Source: Maratus speciosus
Lineage: Eukaryota > Arthropoda > Arachnida > Araneae > Salticidae
Length of the DNA stretch: 64,000 bases
Assembly (NCBI GenBank): GCA_963932465.1
Contig: OZ010786.1
Coordinates: 271,282,411 to 271,346,410, forward strand
Direction of reading: 5' to 3'
The position numbers and the translations under genes are program-made. Shown in pieces: positions 35,337 through 47,429 of the stretch (position 1 is its first letter; each line of letters starts with the position of its first letter). A model generated the notes under the pieces. The model had not been told where the DNA came from, made no database searches, and saw nothing but the letters and a program-made list of their open reading frames with translations.

Positions 35337-35930
35337 CAATGCCATCAGTTTATCTGGGCACTTTTCTTTTTTATTTCATTGTGAAACCTTTCGCCGCTTA
35401 AAATTCTCAAGTTAAAGCGAATGGCAACAGGTAAAGGGAATAAACTTTTCTCCTAACTTGATATCATTTTTAACGATATTAAAGAAACAAATAAATTATT
35501 TAAAAAAAAAAGCAAAATGAAATTATTTCTTCCTCAACGCAATAAATATTATTTGCTCGTTTATACTGTGGTCTAACTTGAGTGATTGTTTCTAGAAGCA
35601 TGCGATTTTGTAGAATGTAATCAGCATATGTCTATATAGTGATCACGTTAAAAGAAGTACTATGTTCAGGATATACTTTTTGATATTTATTGTTATTATG
35701 CCAATAAATATTTCACCTTTATTAAAATTAATGACATTAAAATTAATCACAGGTAAATGCATCTAAAATGAATCTTTATAATTGAAATTGGAAATATATT
35801 TTTATAATTAAAGATATAAAAAAATATCTGTACTTTCCAATAAAAGATTGTGCAAGACATTTTCACTACTGCCATTTTGGTTCAGCTATTATCTCTATAC
35901 GTCTATCTTTGAAAAAAATTTTATAATATT
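35337..35930. other. Intron 4 sequence, nothing recognised
   Basis: AT-rich intronic sequence between the satellite-bearing element and the composite Tc1 element. The first few bases may still belong to the outer tip of the former. Confidence 0.4.
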
Positions 35931-36540
35931 TACAGCTCATATTCAAAATATTAGAATAATTGAAAAAAAGTAAAAAGAAAAAAAATATTTTTCATTTATT
36001 TATTTTTGATACTATGTAAATGCATATAAATTTCTTATAAATTAAATCTGAAATATTTAGATAAGATTTTAACATTCACAAAATATAAAATACAGTACAA
36101 TAAATTAGGTATACAGCTTTCTGAAACACATCAAAATATTAGAATAAAATTTAGATTGGTTCAAAATATTAAAATATTTTATTTTACGCAACAATATCAC
36201 CTTATGAATAAGAAGTAAATGGTAGTTAATATTTTGTAGCATCCTTAATAGCTTTCATAATAGCGTACAATTACATCAAATCTCATATTTAATTTTTAAT
36301 TAATTTATTAGTTTAACACTTATACAAAATTATTTCATGGAACCTGTATTTTTTCTCCTTCTATCTACAATCAAAGGATGCATCTTTCAAAGTCACCTAA
36401 GGAAGGTGACTCTTATATAGAACCAACCAGCCAACCATATACGTTTCTGAGAATCCTAGCAACAAAGCTACGGAGAAAGTAAACAGGTCATATTCAAAAT
36501 ATTGGAATAATTGAGAAAAAGTAATAAGAAACTAGAAAAC

Positions 36541-37348
36541 AGGAATTCTGCTTTTTCAGAATTTAGTGTCGCCCCCGATGAAAACAAATATATGTATATA
36601 TAAATAGTACAAAATATATTTCAGTTTTAAAACTTACAGCACACGCTTTTATTTTATGTAAAATGACGTCATTTTTATCCGCTTAAGAATTCCCCATTTA
36701 CGATCCACTCTTAAATATCTACAGTAAAGTAGGCATAGGACGTCACTATCGCGAAATAATACACAAATGCACTAAAAGATGCCGTCATGAAAGAAACTTG
36801 ACCAAAAAAAAAAAAAAAAAAAAAAAAAGGGCAGTCTAATCATTCATAGACTTTCATTTATTTGTAATATTAACATTGATACTTAAAATTAAATATAGTT
36901 TATAATAGCTCTATTTTTTAACAGAAATCATTCGTTTATGTTTTTTTCAAAATAGCACGTATTTTAATTACATTTTCTTTCGGTTGTTATGAAAAAGTGG
37001 CAACAAAAAGAGATAATTAATATTTAACAACTATTTTTCCTTTACTTTCTACTGAAATGGAGTACTTCCGTTGCCAATATTAAGAAAATGACTCTAAAAA
37101 CTACAAAAAAATTAATATTTCAAAAATAAATGGAGATGCAGTTTTCAAACAAATTGCATTTAAAAGTACTGTTTTTCCCAATACGGCGGTATAAAAATTG
37201 AAAATGTGCGATGCTTAGAAGTTAAAAAAGTTGCTATAGAGTATTTAATTGTACTGCTTTGTTTTACGGCGGGTTTCTGTAAAGTAACGTTATTTTTTGA
37301 AGATGACACAAAATAAGCTGGGGGAAAGAAATAGCATACCGTACCGGG
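36541..37348. mobile_element. Unidentified insertion inside the Tc1 element
   Basis: Absent from the paralogous left copy, where the flanking sequences are contiguous. It begins near TTTAGTGTCGCCCCCG and ends near CCGGGGGCTAAA, a possible short inverted tip. It includes an A run at about 36806-36829. No coding content was recognised. Confidence 0.5.
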
Positions 37349-37600
37349 GGCTAAAAAATATTTTTCAGTTATTTATTTTAGATACTAAGTACTAAATGAA
37401 ATTTAATTTCTTATAAATTAAATCTGGAATGTTCAGATAAGATTTTAACATTTACAAAATATAAAATACAGTACAATAAATTAGGTATACAGCTTTCTGA
37501 AACACATCAAAATATTAGATTAAAATTTAGTGTGGTTCAAAATATTAGAATATTTTATTTTACGCAACAAATTACCTTACGAATATGAAGTAAATGGTAT

Positions 37601-38640
37601 TTAATATTTTGAAGCATCCCCTTTAGCTTTCATAACAGCGTACAATCGATCTTGCATACTATATACAAAGTGTTTACAAAATTTTCTATCAATATTAGCC
37701 CAAATAGACTTTATACATGCCACTAATTCAGTTTTACTTGAAGGGGGATTTTCTTGGAGTTTTTTCTTCATTATACACCATAAGCTTTCGATGAAATTAA
37801 AGTCTGGTGAGTTTGGTGGCCAAGGAAGTACCTTAATGCTGCGTTGGCGAAACGAATTCTTAGTTGACACTAAGATATGCGGTGATGCTAAATCTTGTTG
37901 AAATATTAAATCATCTTCAAATAAATTTTCTTATGATGGAATCATGTAATATTCCAAAATTACTTGATATATCTGAAAGTTAACCTTTTCGTAGACGATG
38001 CATAACTTTCCAGGTCCTTCTGCATTCATGCAAATCACAAACCATTACACTAGCAGCACATTTTACGGGACGTTTAAGGCATTCTTTACCAAATGCTTCT
38101 AATTCATTCTCCAAACTCAAATACCTTGATTACCATATGAAACAAAAAATATACTTTCATCACTAAATAATATATTTTTCCAATATTCTTCGTTCCACAA
38201 ACGTCTTGCTTTACATCATTTTAATCTTATACGCTTTTGTTTTGCAGTAATGAGAAGTTTTGTTTTCTGTACACGTGATTCAAACTTAAATTTATGGAGA
38301 TGTCTTAATGTTGTCGATATAAAAACCTCAACTTCTTCTTCTTTCCATTTTCGGTGCAACAATCGTACAGTTTTAAAACGGGTTTTCTGAACTATACGCT
38401 TCAGTTTCCTGTCATCTTTAGTAGGTGTTTTTGGTTTTTGGCCGTTATTTCGGCAATTATTTTGAAATTTTCAATTTTTTTTAAATATTGTGTTAGTATT
38501 TTACTTACGCTTGATTGCGAACAATGTAAATAATTCGCTATATAACATTGATTTTTATTGTGCTGATACAAATCAACCAAACGAAGTTTAATACATTCAG
38601 AAATATTACTCACAAGGCCCATTTTAAGACGAAAAAGCAA
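37601..38640 (-). pseudogene. Tc1-like transposase pseudogene
   Basis: Reading minus, the N-terminal piece (38640-38401) has a helix-turn-helix-like stretch: LRLVDLYQHNKNQCYIANYL, then SQSSVSKILTQYLKK. After disrupted sequence the second catalytic Asp appears in QQDLASPHI near 37890. The third appears in LPWPPNSPDFNFIESLW, followed by the usual C-terminal tail (WANIDRKFC, then SMQDRLYAVMKAKG). Stops and frameshifts in the middle make it inactive. Normal Tc1 proteins are about 340 residues, which the span would accommodate. Confidence 0.75.
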
Positions 38641-38818
38641 ACAAACTGCAAAACGAATATCTATTTTAAATAAAATCGCCTGACTTTAATCAATGATGCT
38701 ACCAGTTATGAATTGGTGATAATTAAAAGAGAATTAATGAGAAATATTCTAATATTTTTCATCACATGAATAAATATTTTGATATTTTGATTTTTAAAAA
38801 TATTTTTTTTTTCAATTA

Positions 38819-38988
38819 GACCAATATCAGACGGGCGTCTTTTTTGCTGCTTTTTTGCTTAAGTATTATCCATTCACAATGCTATAGCATTGTGAATGGA
38901 TAATGCTCAAGCAAAAAAGACGCAGCATTGTGAATGGATAATACTTAAGCAAAAAAGCAGCAAATAAGACGCCCGTCTGACATTGGTC
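38819..38988. mobile_element. Near-perfect palindromic MITE with TTA target duplication
   Basis: A 170-bp unit whose halves are complementary almost throughout (GACCAATATCAGACGGGCG at one end, CGCCCGTCTGACATTGGTC at the other). The inner part repeats cattcacaatgct/agcattgtgaatg. It is flanked by TTA at 38816-38818 and 38989-38991. A 3-bp TWA duplication is the PIF/Harbinger habit, so that superfamily is a reasonable inference. It has inserted into the Tc1 element. Confidence 0.8.
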
Positions 38989-39161
38989 TTAATCTTTGCA
39001 AAAATGATATTAATTTTAAGATAATGAATAAGTTTACTCTACAATAAGTTCTTAATAAAAATATCGTTTGCATATTTGCATTAAAAGACATTAAATTACC
39101 AAACGATATTTTCAATTTCTAAAAAAAAGTAATTATTCTAATATTTTTAATATGAGCTGTA

Positions 39162-39830
39162 CATGGCAACATAATACTCGAAATGAGACATTTAAACGAT
39201 TTTGACATTGAATGTTGTTTTAGTAATATTAGATTTTCTACGTCCGAAGTCATTAAAAAAACCTTTCAGTCAGAAAATCTCTGACTAATTTAGAGTTGTC
39301 AACGTGATTACTCGAATGCAATAAAAAACTCTCATACGCGCATTATTGAAGATTGCACAGATGAAGCTGAAACGTATGCGTTGATTATTATGCGATATGC
39401 CTTATCCATCTGGTTTATGACTTCTTTGTATTTTTATTAACGAAAACATATTACAAGAATTTTTTTTCCTTTTATCTTAGCAATTCTTATAGCGCTCTTT
39501 ATTTTATTTTGTTATAATTAAGGCCTAACGAACTGCTATATTCAAACAGTATTTATCCTTCAAACTAAGTCATATTTAGATTTTAATTTTTGTATCAAAC
39601 ACGTCCGAGTACCCAAGTGAATGAAAAATCGAAATTCAAGTACAGGGCCAAACCGTTGAGATAGAAATGGCAACATAATATCCTTCTTTGGAGATTTTCA
39701 TAAATTAAATTGAATTTACTTTAGCTTATTTGCTGCAGGAAGTTTTAGTAAAATGTATTTAAGTAACAAATGACTTTAACTTTTTAGTAATGTGTGATTT
39801 TTTATGTCGAAATAATTTTTTTCTTTTTAG
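39162..39830. other. Intron 4 end, nothing recognised
   Basis: AT-rich intron leading to the exon 5 acceptor. No paired repeats or exons seen. Confidence 0.4.
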
Positions 39831-40011
39831 TGTTTATTTTATGTTGGAGTCCGTATTTTGTGTATGACCTTCTTCAAGTTTATGGTAAGATTCCAGATGG
39901 CCAGACGACGATTGCAATATCAACTTTCATTCAGAGTCTAGCTCCATTGAACAGTGCAGCAAATCCCATGATCTACTGTCTGTTTTCAACGCATATCTGC
40001 AGAAATTTCAG
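39831..40011 (+). CDS. CCAPR: CCAP receptor-like GPCR, exon encoding TM6, loop 3 and TM7
   Basis: The acceptor is ttctttttag. The exon completes a Val codon and encodes TM6 with CWSPY (the CWxP toggle motif), [17 protein letters not shown], then TM7 with [13 protein letters not shown], which contains the NPxxY motif, and the start of helix 8. The reading frame would stop six bases on (AGG CAA TAA). The only in-phase exit that joins to the next conserved exon is AG|GCAATA, a GC donor. Reading through instead would give a receptor with almost no cytoplasmic tail. Confidence 0.9.
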
Positions 40012-40739
40012 GCAATAATTCTTTTATATTCTTTAAAATATATTTCTTTCACAGTGAAAAAATTTTACACTCGTACAGTAGCTGGCAAAAGTTTTGAGAC
40101 GATATGTTTTTCTGTCCTAACTTTTTCTGTAATCGAAATTTCTTAATGTTGTAAATTAGTCATTTGTAGCCCTTTTAAAGCTAAAAAAATGCAACATTAG
40201 AACAATTAAGAGGGCTGGTCACTCAGCTTCGAAATTCTACTCTTTAATGTTAAGTTTTTGTGGCCTTTTGAATGCATTCGTATATTTAAAATATCTTCTC
40301 GAAAATTCATATTTTTAACGTCGTTTTTCTGTTTAGTCTTCTTAAAGGATGTCTCTTTTTTTTTCTTAGTTTTCAAAATATTTCTAAAATCTATGCTGAA
40401 TTTAATATTTTATGTGTTAAAAGAGGTCTAACTGCGTGATTTTAACACTTCATATAAAATTAAGTATATACTTTAGAAATATTTTGAGAACTAAGAAAAA
40501 AAGAGAGATCTTTTAGGAAGTGTACACAAAAAATAGAAGTTAAAAATATTAATTTCCCGATGAGATATTTTAAATATACGAATGTATAAAATGCCCATAG
40601 ACTTTACATTAATGAGGGGAAATCGGAAGCTGAGTCCCCCCCCCCCCCCCTTAAGACATACGCATGAATTAAAAATAATTCGTAAATTCTTAAAATTACT
40701 TAAGCAAATGTTTTGAGACGATTCCACTTTTTCTAAACC

Positions 40740-42350
40740 TTTATTGAAATTAAACGTCTTAATGTAACGAAATACAGCATTATGTAATATTCAGTTGCAT
40801 TAATTTTGCTTTGAGAACTGCGGCACATCTTTTGGGCATAGAATTAACAAGGCTTTCTAAGGTGGAACTATGAATTTTCGCCCATTCCGATTGAATCATG
40901 AAGGAGTTCTAGTTTTGAAGAATGCTTCCGTGTCCCGACTTTTCTTCCGATGTGGATTGAAGTCGGGTGACTGACTCGGTCAGTAGAAAAATTTAACTTC
41001 CTGTCAGGGTCTGAGAAACATATACTGTTAGAACTAAAGTTATATATTATTTTTCTTGCTTGTATATTATCTGTGTACTGGGAATTTTAAAGTAGCACTC
41101 TTTTCTTATCTGAAACTTAATCCGGGCTAGTGAGTTATATAGAGCAGGTAAAGGAATGTAGTTTATCAATAGAGAGAGGTTTTACCTGCGGTTCAAATGC
41201 ATACCTTAGATAAGGCGAACAAAAAGATTTCATCAGAGAGCGAAATAGCGGACCTTGGGATCAGGATGGAAACCCTGTTTATGTTCTGGGAGAGGGGTGA
41301 GATAACTGAGAGAGATCAGATAAGGGTTTTAGCTGAAACTGTGTAGTCGTTTTCTCGCGGAGGAGAGTTGATACCTGGAACTCAATGGGTGAGTTCGTTC
41401 CAGAACAGTTCATGGATAGAGCTTGATTAGGAGTGAAGCTCTTAGAGTATAGAGCTAATGTGTTAGGAGATTAATACTGTTCTCCGATAAATCTAATTTA
41501 ACTAGCATAGGGTGAGAGGGATATAAAGTAATTTAACAATACACAGCAAGAATTTACTGTATTTAATTTATGTTGAACCGGATCACCTATATCCGAGTTC
41601 TTAAGTGTAAATAGTGTTTTTTGACTTGTAAATAGTGTGTAAATAAACTGTTAATAAGTTTAATTGAAAGAGTTGGTTTTCTTTTCAAAAACGTGACCGA
41701 TATCACGTAATCATGTCGGTGGTGGCAGCATATAAATAGTAAAGGATTTCTTCAAAGTTGTGTGGACTTCGAGGAAACCCGGCACTTCCTTAGCTATAAA
41801 CCAATTTCTCGCCATTTTGGACGTGTGCTTGGTATCATTATCCTGTGCTCTTTGGACGACGAATATAACATCGGCCATCATTTATAAACTAATTGAATTA
41901 GGAATCATCGCTTCAAAGGACTATTTTCCAATCTTTGGTTGTCATTTCGCGTTCCTTAGCAAAGTTCAATCGGATTTTCCTATTTTTTGCCCTGATGAGA
42001 GTTTTTTTGTTGGGGCCCGTGCGCACAATGCAACCAGAAGACGTCTTATGGTGTGCTTACTCACTGTGAATCCATGTTCGTTGGCCATCCCCTTCCATAT
42101 TTCAGGAGCCTTCTTGATTGGGTCAGCGACTGACTTCCTTCGGAGCAACGCGGCTTGATGCTAAGTCGTTTTTCTTGGGGCTGCTGATCTTGGAAGATCG
42201 CGCACATCTTTACCATCCTTCCACTTCTTTACTATGTGGCCAACAGTTGATTTTGGAATTCGAAACTTGCTGGCGATAGCAGAACATGACATTTCCCCCC
42301 ATTTCTTTAGTAATTAAAAGGCGTATTTTTCCCTATCTTCATGCTGAAAC
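40740..42350 (-). pseudogene. Tc1-like transposase pseudogene, split by LTR
   Basis: Minus strand, N-terminal block: IASKFRIPKSTVGHIVKKW (a helix-turn-helix), SAAPRKTT, ALLRRKSVADPIKKAPE, TIRRLLVALCARAP, then a degraded core and the second catalytic Asp in DNDTKHTSKMARNWF. After the LTR (41002-41784) it resumes EVKFFY, then PSQSPDFNPH with the third Asp, and a tail MPKRCAAVLKAKL. Several in-frame stops are present. Order and content match a full-length Tc1 protein. Confidence 0.82.
41002..41784. mobile_element. Solo LTR with CTTCC target duplication
   Basis: The 783-bp unit starts TGTCAGGGT and ends ACCCGGCA, so it has TG...CA borders in a short inverted tip. CTTCC lies immediately before (40997-41001) and after (41785-41789), a 5-bp duplication. 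Removing it rejoins the Tc1 protein as AKEV-KFF, which supports the boundaries. It contains AATAAA near 41641. No gag-pol is attached, so it arose by LTR-LTR recombination of a retrotransposon. Confidence 0.88.
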
Positions 42351-42599
42351 TCATACAGATATTAATATTAAGATTTTCACATACGAAAAACAGTTCTATT
42401 GCTTTAAGGATTAATCAAGTGAGTTTCGCATACAACAACCCGACTGAGGTGCCGGGTTTCGTGCTTTATATATGAAGCATCGCATATTCTAGAACATTCT
42501 TGGAACTTGACTAATTTGCATATCTGTGCAAAGTTATCGTAATTATAAAGCCATTTGCATAGAGCTTGTATGGAAAGGGAATAACGAAAATGTAATTTA

Positions 42600-42690
42600 A
42601 ATGCCAGGGAGGGCATTAGAACCCACATCTTCTGCGTGGAATTCCTCTGCTCTAGCCAGTCAGCTAGCGGAGCTCTTGTGTGTGTGACAA
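42600..42690 (-). repeat. tRNA-like segment (possible SINE head)
   Basis: On the minus strand TAGCTGACTGGCTAGAGC resembles a pol III A box / D-arm, and GGGTTCTAATGCCC, about 30 bases on, resembles a B box / T-arm with changes. The anticodon stem does not pair. It may be a degraded SINE head within the Tc1 element. Confidence 0.4.
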
Positions 42691-42933
42691 TATTACATGT
42701 ATTTAAGTCAAGTATTACAAACTTAATTTTATCAGATCGTCTCAAAACTGCTGCTTTCAACTTTTCACATTCACGTTTGGTATTTTTTTAATTAACAATT
42801 TTCACTCATAACATTAGCTGCGCACAATGTAGGATGACTAAAGCTAGAAATTAGTAATTTACATCATTAAGAAAATTTGTTAACAGAAAAAGTTAGGACA
42901 GAAAAACATATCGTCTCAAAACTTTTGCTAGTA

Positions 42934-44022
42934 ATATCTATACATATATACAATCAGTTTTTAAAATTTGTGAAAAACTTTAAGGAGTGGTAGACAACAC
43001 TAACACACATTAATGGAAACTAGGGTCGCAATTCATTCATTAAAAATAGTATCTGAATCCAAGCCGATTTCGCAGATTTCTGTTTAGAATTTTAATACTA
43101 ATGAGAGTATTATAATGACATTATTAACAGAGTTACTTCTTTTAATTCTGTGAAATGTTACGACATAATGATAAATACTCGATATGGTCACTGATCACAT
43201 CCAAAACCACTCTACTAGACGCTCGTTTTTTTTGGAATGTAGCTGACAGTGCATAAGGTGTCAATGTCTAAACTTTTAAAACAGTAATTTATTTCTTTTC
43301 ATTAACATCATGGTATTTAAAACCATGTTAAGGTATTTTGTTCAAAATGTCGAATGATGTCTTCATAATTTTGTAAAGTTATAAACGAAAAGGCGAATTC
43401 GAATTGGGGTGAAACGCCCTATTTTTTTATTTAATAAATGTACGGTAGAAGATCTTTAAACGAATGCGCCTTTATGGCATCTGCTCAGTTTAACGAATTG
43501 ATTGAAGGCTTTTTAAAAAAAAAAAATCTCAGTTTTACGAATGCTAAATTTATATGGAAAAATGCCTGTTGAAAAACTAGAATCCTTGAAGAAACCTTCT
43601 TTAATTTGTTTCACTTTGCGATCTTTGTAATTCCAGTCTATCTCGAACTTGTTTTTCGAGAGACAGAGAGGGATTGCCCCACCAGACAAATATACAAAAA
43701 CAAAAACTTATATATTAAACACAATCTTCTTGTTTCTTACCTTCTTCGACATTCCTTACATTCCCGGATAATTCAGTTTATATAGATTGCATTATAGGGA
43801 GTCCAAAGAAATCGTTCTTAAAATCGTTCTTTACCTTTGAATGCTATTACAGTTTGGGATAAATATATGTTGATATTTGCGAATTTCTACCCTGCAAAAA
43901 TTTATGTTCGGAGTTTCATTATTTTCTTAAATGGTACTGAAAAAGAAAATAAAGCAAATTTCATCGAAATGCAAATAAAAATTACAGAAGCTGTGCGATC
44001 TGAAAAAGGGTAGTTATATGTG
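42934..44022. other. Intron 5 sequence, nothing recognised
   Basis: AT-rich intronic sequence between the Tc1 element and the MITE. Confidence 0.4.
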
Positions 44023-44222
44023 CACTGTTAAAAATTTGCAGCAATCTGGCAGGTCATTTGACCGTTTTTTCCGAAAACGGTTACACAACCGTAATTTAAC
44101 ACTATTCTGACCATATTATTGGCCATTTTATGGTCAGAATACAGTTAAATTATGGTTATGAAACTGTTTTTTCAAAAAACGGTCGAATGACCTGCCAGAA
44201 TGCTGCAAAATTTTTAACAGTG
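44023..44222. mobile_element. 200-bp foldback MITE
   Basis: CACTGTTAAAAATTTGCAGC and GCTGCAAAATTTTTAACAGTG are inverted ends, and complementarity continues through CTGGCAGGTCATTTGACCG / CGGTCGAATGACCTGCCAG and CCATATTATTGGCC at the centre. It has no coding content. The tips resemble hAT-type MITEs, but a clear 8-bp target duplication was not seen. Confidence 0.8.
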
Positions 44223-44229
44223 TGGAGAA

Positions 44230-44905
44230 GGAAGATCATGTTGCAAATTTTACGTTATCTACAATTTTAAAAGAAATATTCTCAATTCTGAAGGGATTTT
44301 AGGATGCGCTGAAGGATCTAATTTGTGCCCAGACACGATTTTACTTTAGAGATTACTAAGTGACTAATGGGACGGTTGAAAGACGTACGATAAGGAAAAT
44401 CTGACCGTTTCAAACCCTATATTACTAGGTAAAAAGAAAGAACTGTAACAGATCATGAAAACAGAAAAAAATGAAGCAATTTTAGTTGGCTATTTCGTTT
44501 TCGTGAGTGGTATCGCATTATATATACACACATTTCTAAAGAAGGAAAAAGTGACGATATGCAGCTGCACAGGAATTGGGAGAAATATATATATTAATGG
44601 AAATGCTAGAGTAATATCCAGCAGAGAAAATTTTTACTGGCGATGAAGCTGCGTTTTAATCCGCTTTTACTAAACCGCACGCTACCACTGAAAGTAGAAA
44701 TTGAAAAGACAGTAAAAAGTCTAGAGGATGACTTCCAGTTTTGTTCTGTTATATTGCCAATGACACAGGAAAGCTAAGTCTCTTGCACATTGCAAAATAT
44801 AAAAATTCTCGATTTTTCAAAGTTGTGGAAAACTTTCTTCCTTGTGATTATCAAAGAAATAGCCGTGCCTAGATGACTCTACACCCTTCTTTTAGTGACG
44901 TATAA
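44230..44905 (+). pseudogene. Tigger/pogo-type transposase remnant
   Basis: On the plus strand VANFTLSTILKEIF resembles the N-terminal helix-turn-helix region. From 44638, GDEAAF, then LPVLFCYIANDTGKLSLLHI, AKYKNSRFFK and YQRNSRA with a stop match the Tigger/jerky-like block (xDETxLFF, RLTVLLCxNATGxxKLxPLxIGKSKxPRxFK, YxxNxxAWMT). Most of the rest is unreadable. It is decayed. Confidence 0.6.
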
Positions 44906-46374
44906 TTTGAAATATATTTTTTTTAATTAAAAAAATAAAAAAAAATGGCAAAAAACTAATTTTGCTCACAGATATTTATCCTGAACTTTTAGTTACTACA
45001 AAATTATCTGGCTCAAAATTGGACTTATTGCACTATACTTTGGAAGGAATCAGGTCTAGGTAGAAGGTGGACATAATTAATCTAAAAGTGCTCAGTGTGT
45101 GGTGTAATGCGATCATAATTGCGAGAATGAAGCCAAAAAAAATCTATAAAGAAAATATTTAAAAACTTTTTAGAAATTAGTGGAAAATAAATGCAAAATT
45201 TGACTACTGTACTATTAGCATAACGAACTATGTCCTCGATTGATCTTATGAGAGAGAAAGATGGCACAGGTAGGGACTTCCAGGTGGGAAGTTCCAGGAG
45301 TAGATCAAGGCAAGCCTTTTACTGTAACAATAATGCCCTTCCTCTCTTGTGCTTGGTATTGATAACACGTTTGTTTTCAAAGCTTTTGCATGGAAAAACC
45401 CTATCATAATTAGTTATGACAAAATTCCTGCCTTTTCTAGCTTTTGAAGGAATCTCATGCTATTTTTCACTTCTTTATTTTGCTTCTTCCGAAGCAGAAA
45501 TGTAGCCATATTGCGTGAACTATTGGATTCGTGAGTATATTTCCTAAGATTTCTTGATCCCCGTGACAAGAGTTTTCGAATGATACCACTCTAATCATAA
45601 TCCAGAACTGACAGTTAGAAATGCTCTCTTATGAGTACTGTCAATTTAATTGTGCCCACCTATACAATATTTTTAACCTATATCTTCTGCTAATGATTTC
45701 GTTGAATGCGATGAAAGAGTTATTAAATGACCTGGTCTAAGTACATATAGCTTTGTTAAAATATCAACGAATCAAGAGGAATGAGACTACGGTGGGGATG
45801 TAAAAGATGACTGTACATAAAATTTGTGTTGTATGTTTAATTCGGGATCACACAATTGAAAATTTTAAGAAGAATTTAGATCAGTAAAACAATGCACTGA
45901 AAACATTTATAGAATGCTGAATAATATTAAAGGTTTTGTTTTGAAGTACTGTGTTAATCCTCAGTTGAAAAAAATTCTTTTCTGTAAAAGAAATAAATAT
46001 TTATGTTACATTAAAAGCATATCTCAGCATGTGGTTTTTTTTTACAGTTGTCAGGTACGAAAGATAGAATATAATCTTGTACAACAGTTATAATTAAAAT
46101 TTTGAGATATAACGAACATATTAATTAACTTATTTTCAATGATCTCTATTTAAATTTCAAATTAACGATATTTTTAGTGTGTCAAACATAATCAATTGTC
46201 TCTAGAAATCCGCTGTAGCAATATTTACTGCGCTTTGATCCTAATTTTTTATACATAAATGTTTGTTGCATTTTACTCTACCACTGTTTTAAACTTGCCA
46301 CTTATTTTTTAAACTCCTGGTGTGTAACATTATAAAATATGTATCATATGATATATTATATCATGCCATGTATA

Positions 46375-46425
<51 letters not shown>

Positions 46426-47429
46426 TGAGTGATAGATCCCCTTCTTGTTCATAAATAGATAATTGCCAAACCATTAGCATTAGAGGTATAGCTGCAAGTC
46501 AAAATATTTATTTGTTTTTTTTTTAAGTTGTGATATTTAAATATTCATACGATCTTGCAAGTTATATTTAGAAAACTTACTCCATTGTCTAACACATACA
46601 ACAAGTAAAATTTTATTTTTGGACAATCGAATCTCACCGAGTTATGATATTTTAATTTTATTAATTTTTAATTTTTCTGGCACTGAAAATGCAATTTTCA
46701 TTTTTAGAAACACAAAACGACGCATTTTAATTTGAGAAAAAGGCAATATTTTTATATGTGAACAACTGCTATTTAAAAACTTACATTTCTAATTCCAAAG
46801 GAGATAGATTTCCCAATTGGTACCTTTTGCATATCTGTGTGACAATTTGTAGTGCAATAGTATATTTCATGTATATCAGTACTTTTTTTGACAATAGGAC
46901 ACTGGATACAAATTTTTATCAAATCAATTTTGAAAAGAAGTTATATTGCATTAATATTATATTCTAAATTATTTGTATATCATTGGCAATATTTTAGTAA
47001 AATCAATTGTTGTACCTCAGGTGACGAAGACACACTGCCTAGTTTGTTCAATTTGAAAAACATATAAAATACTATAGGAAGATCTGGGAACATTTTTCTA
47101 TACTCTTTGACGTCTCAAGTGCTCTTGTGAACAGGTTTTCTATACATTGATTTCACTGGAAATTACTAAAGCCGTGGACATTTAAGAAAAAAACCTTGAA
47201 GACAGACTGCATTTTATATATTCTTTAATCAATTTTTTTCCTACTAGAAAACCAATATCTGTTAAACTGGTTATATTTTATCTTATTTTTGCGCATATAT
47301 TTAATTCAGAAATACGTCCGATACTGGTTAAACATTGGTTTTACTTTGTAAATATTTGCAGTGAAATGCCAGCATTACACAATGTTTACTTAACGTTGTA
47401 GAAAACATTATTACAGATAAAATGGCTTT
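44906..47429. other. Intron 5 sequence with microsatellite only
   Basis: AT-rich. It contains a short imperfect palindrome gggacttccaggtgggaagttcc near 45271 and the (TA)n(GA)n microsatellite at 46385-46425. Degraded continuation of the Tigger remnant is possible up to about 45330. No gene recognised. Confidence 0.4.
46385..46425. repeat. (TA)n(GA)n microsatellite
   Basis: A TA run followed directly by a GA run. Confidence 0.95.

Larger units (their letters stand above)
35931..39161 (-). mobile_element. Composite Tc1-like transposon with internal duplication and insertions
   Basis: The outer ends TACAGCTCATATTCAAAATA and TATTTTTAATATGAGCTGTA are inverted and bordered by TA. A second left end (ggtcatattcaaaatattgg) lies at 36487, and about 290 bp of the 3' region occurs twice (35978-36264 and 37351-37643), so a copy of the same family is nested or duplicated. 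The stretch 36541-37348 interrupts the second copy. Transposase is encoded on the minus strand, and a palindromic MITE sits near the 5' end of that strand. Confidence 0.75.
40079..42933 (-). mobile_element. Tc1-like transposon interrupted by a solo LTR
   Basis: The ends TAGCTGGCAAAAGTTTTGAG and CTCAAAACTTTTGCTAGTA are inverted, continue for about 50 bp (cgatatgtttttctgtcc...) and have TA at the borders. Transposase runs on the minus strand in two blocks (41785-42350 and 40740-41001) separated by the LTR. A tRNA-like segment near 42600-42690 lies between the transposase start and the right end. It occupies receptor intron 5, antisense to the receptor. Confidence 0.88.

Noticed and set aside
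41966..42158. Plus-strand frame of 132 codons from 41760
   Set aside because: It crosses the LTR/Tc1 junction and is antisense to the Tc1 transposase.
45271..45295. Imperfect palindrome as a regulatory site
   Set aside because: Single, short and imperfect, with no partner or conserved context to support function.
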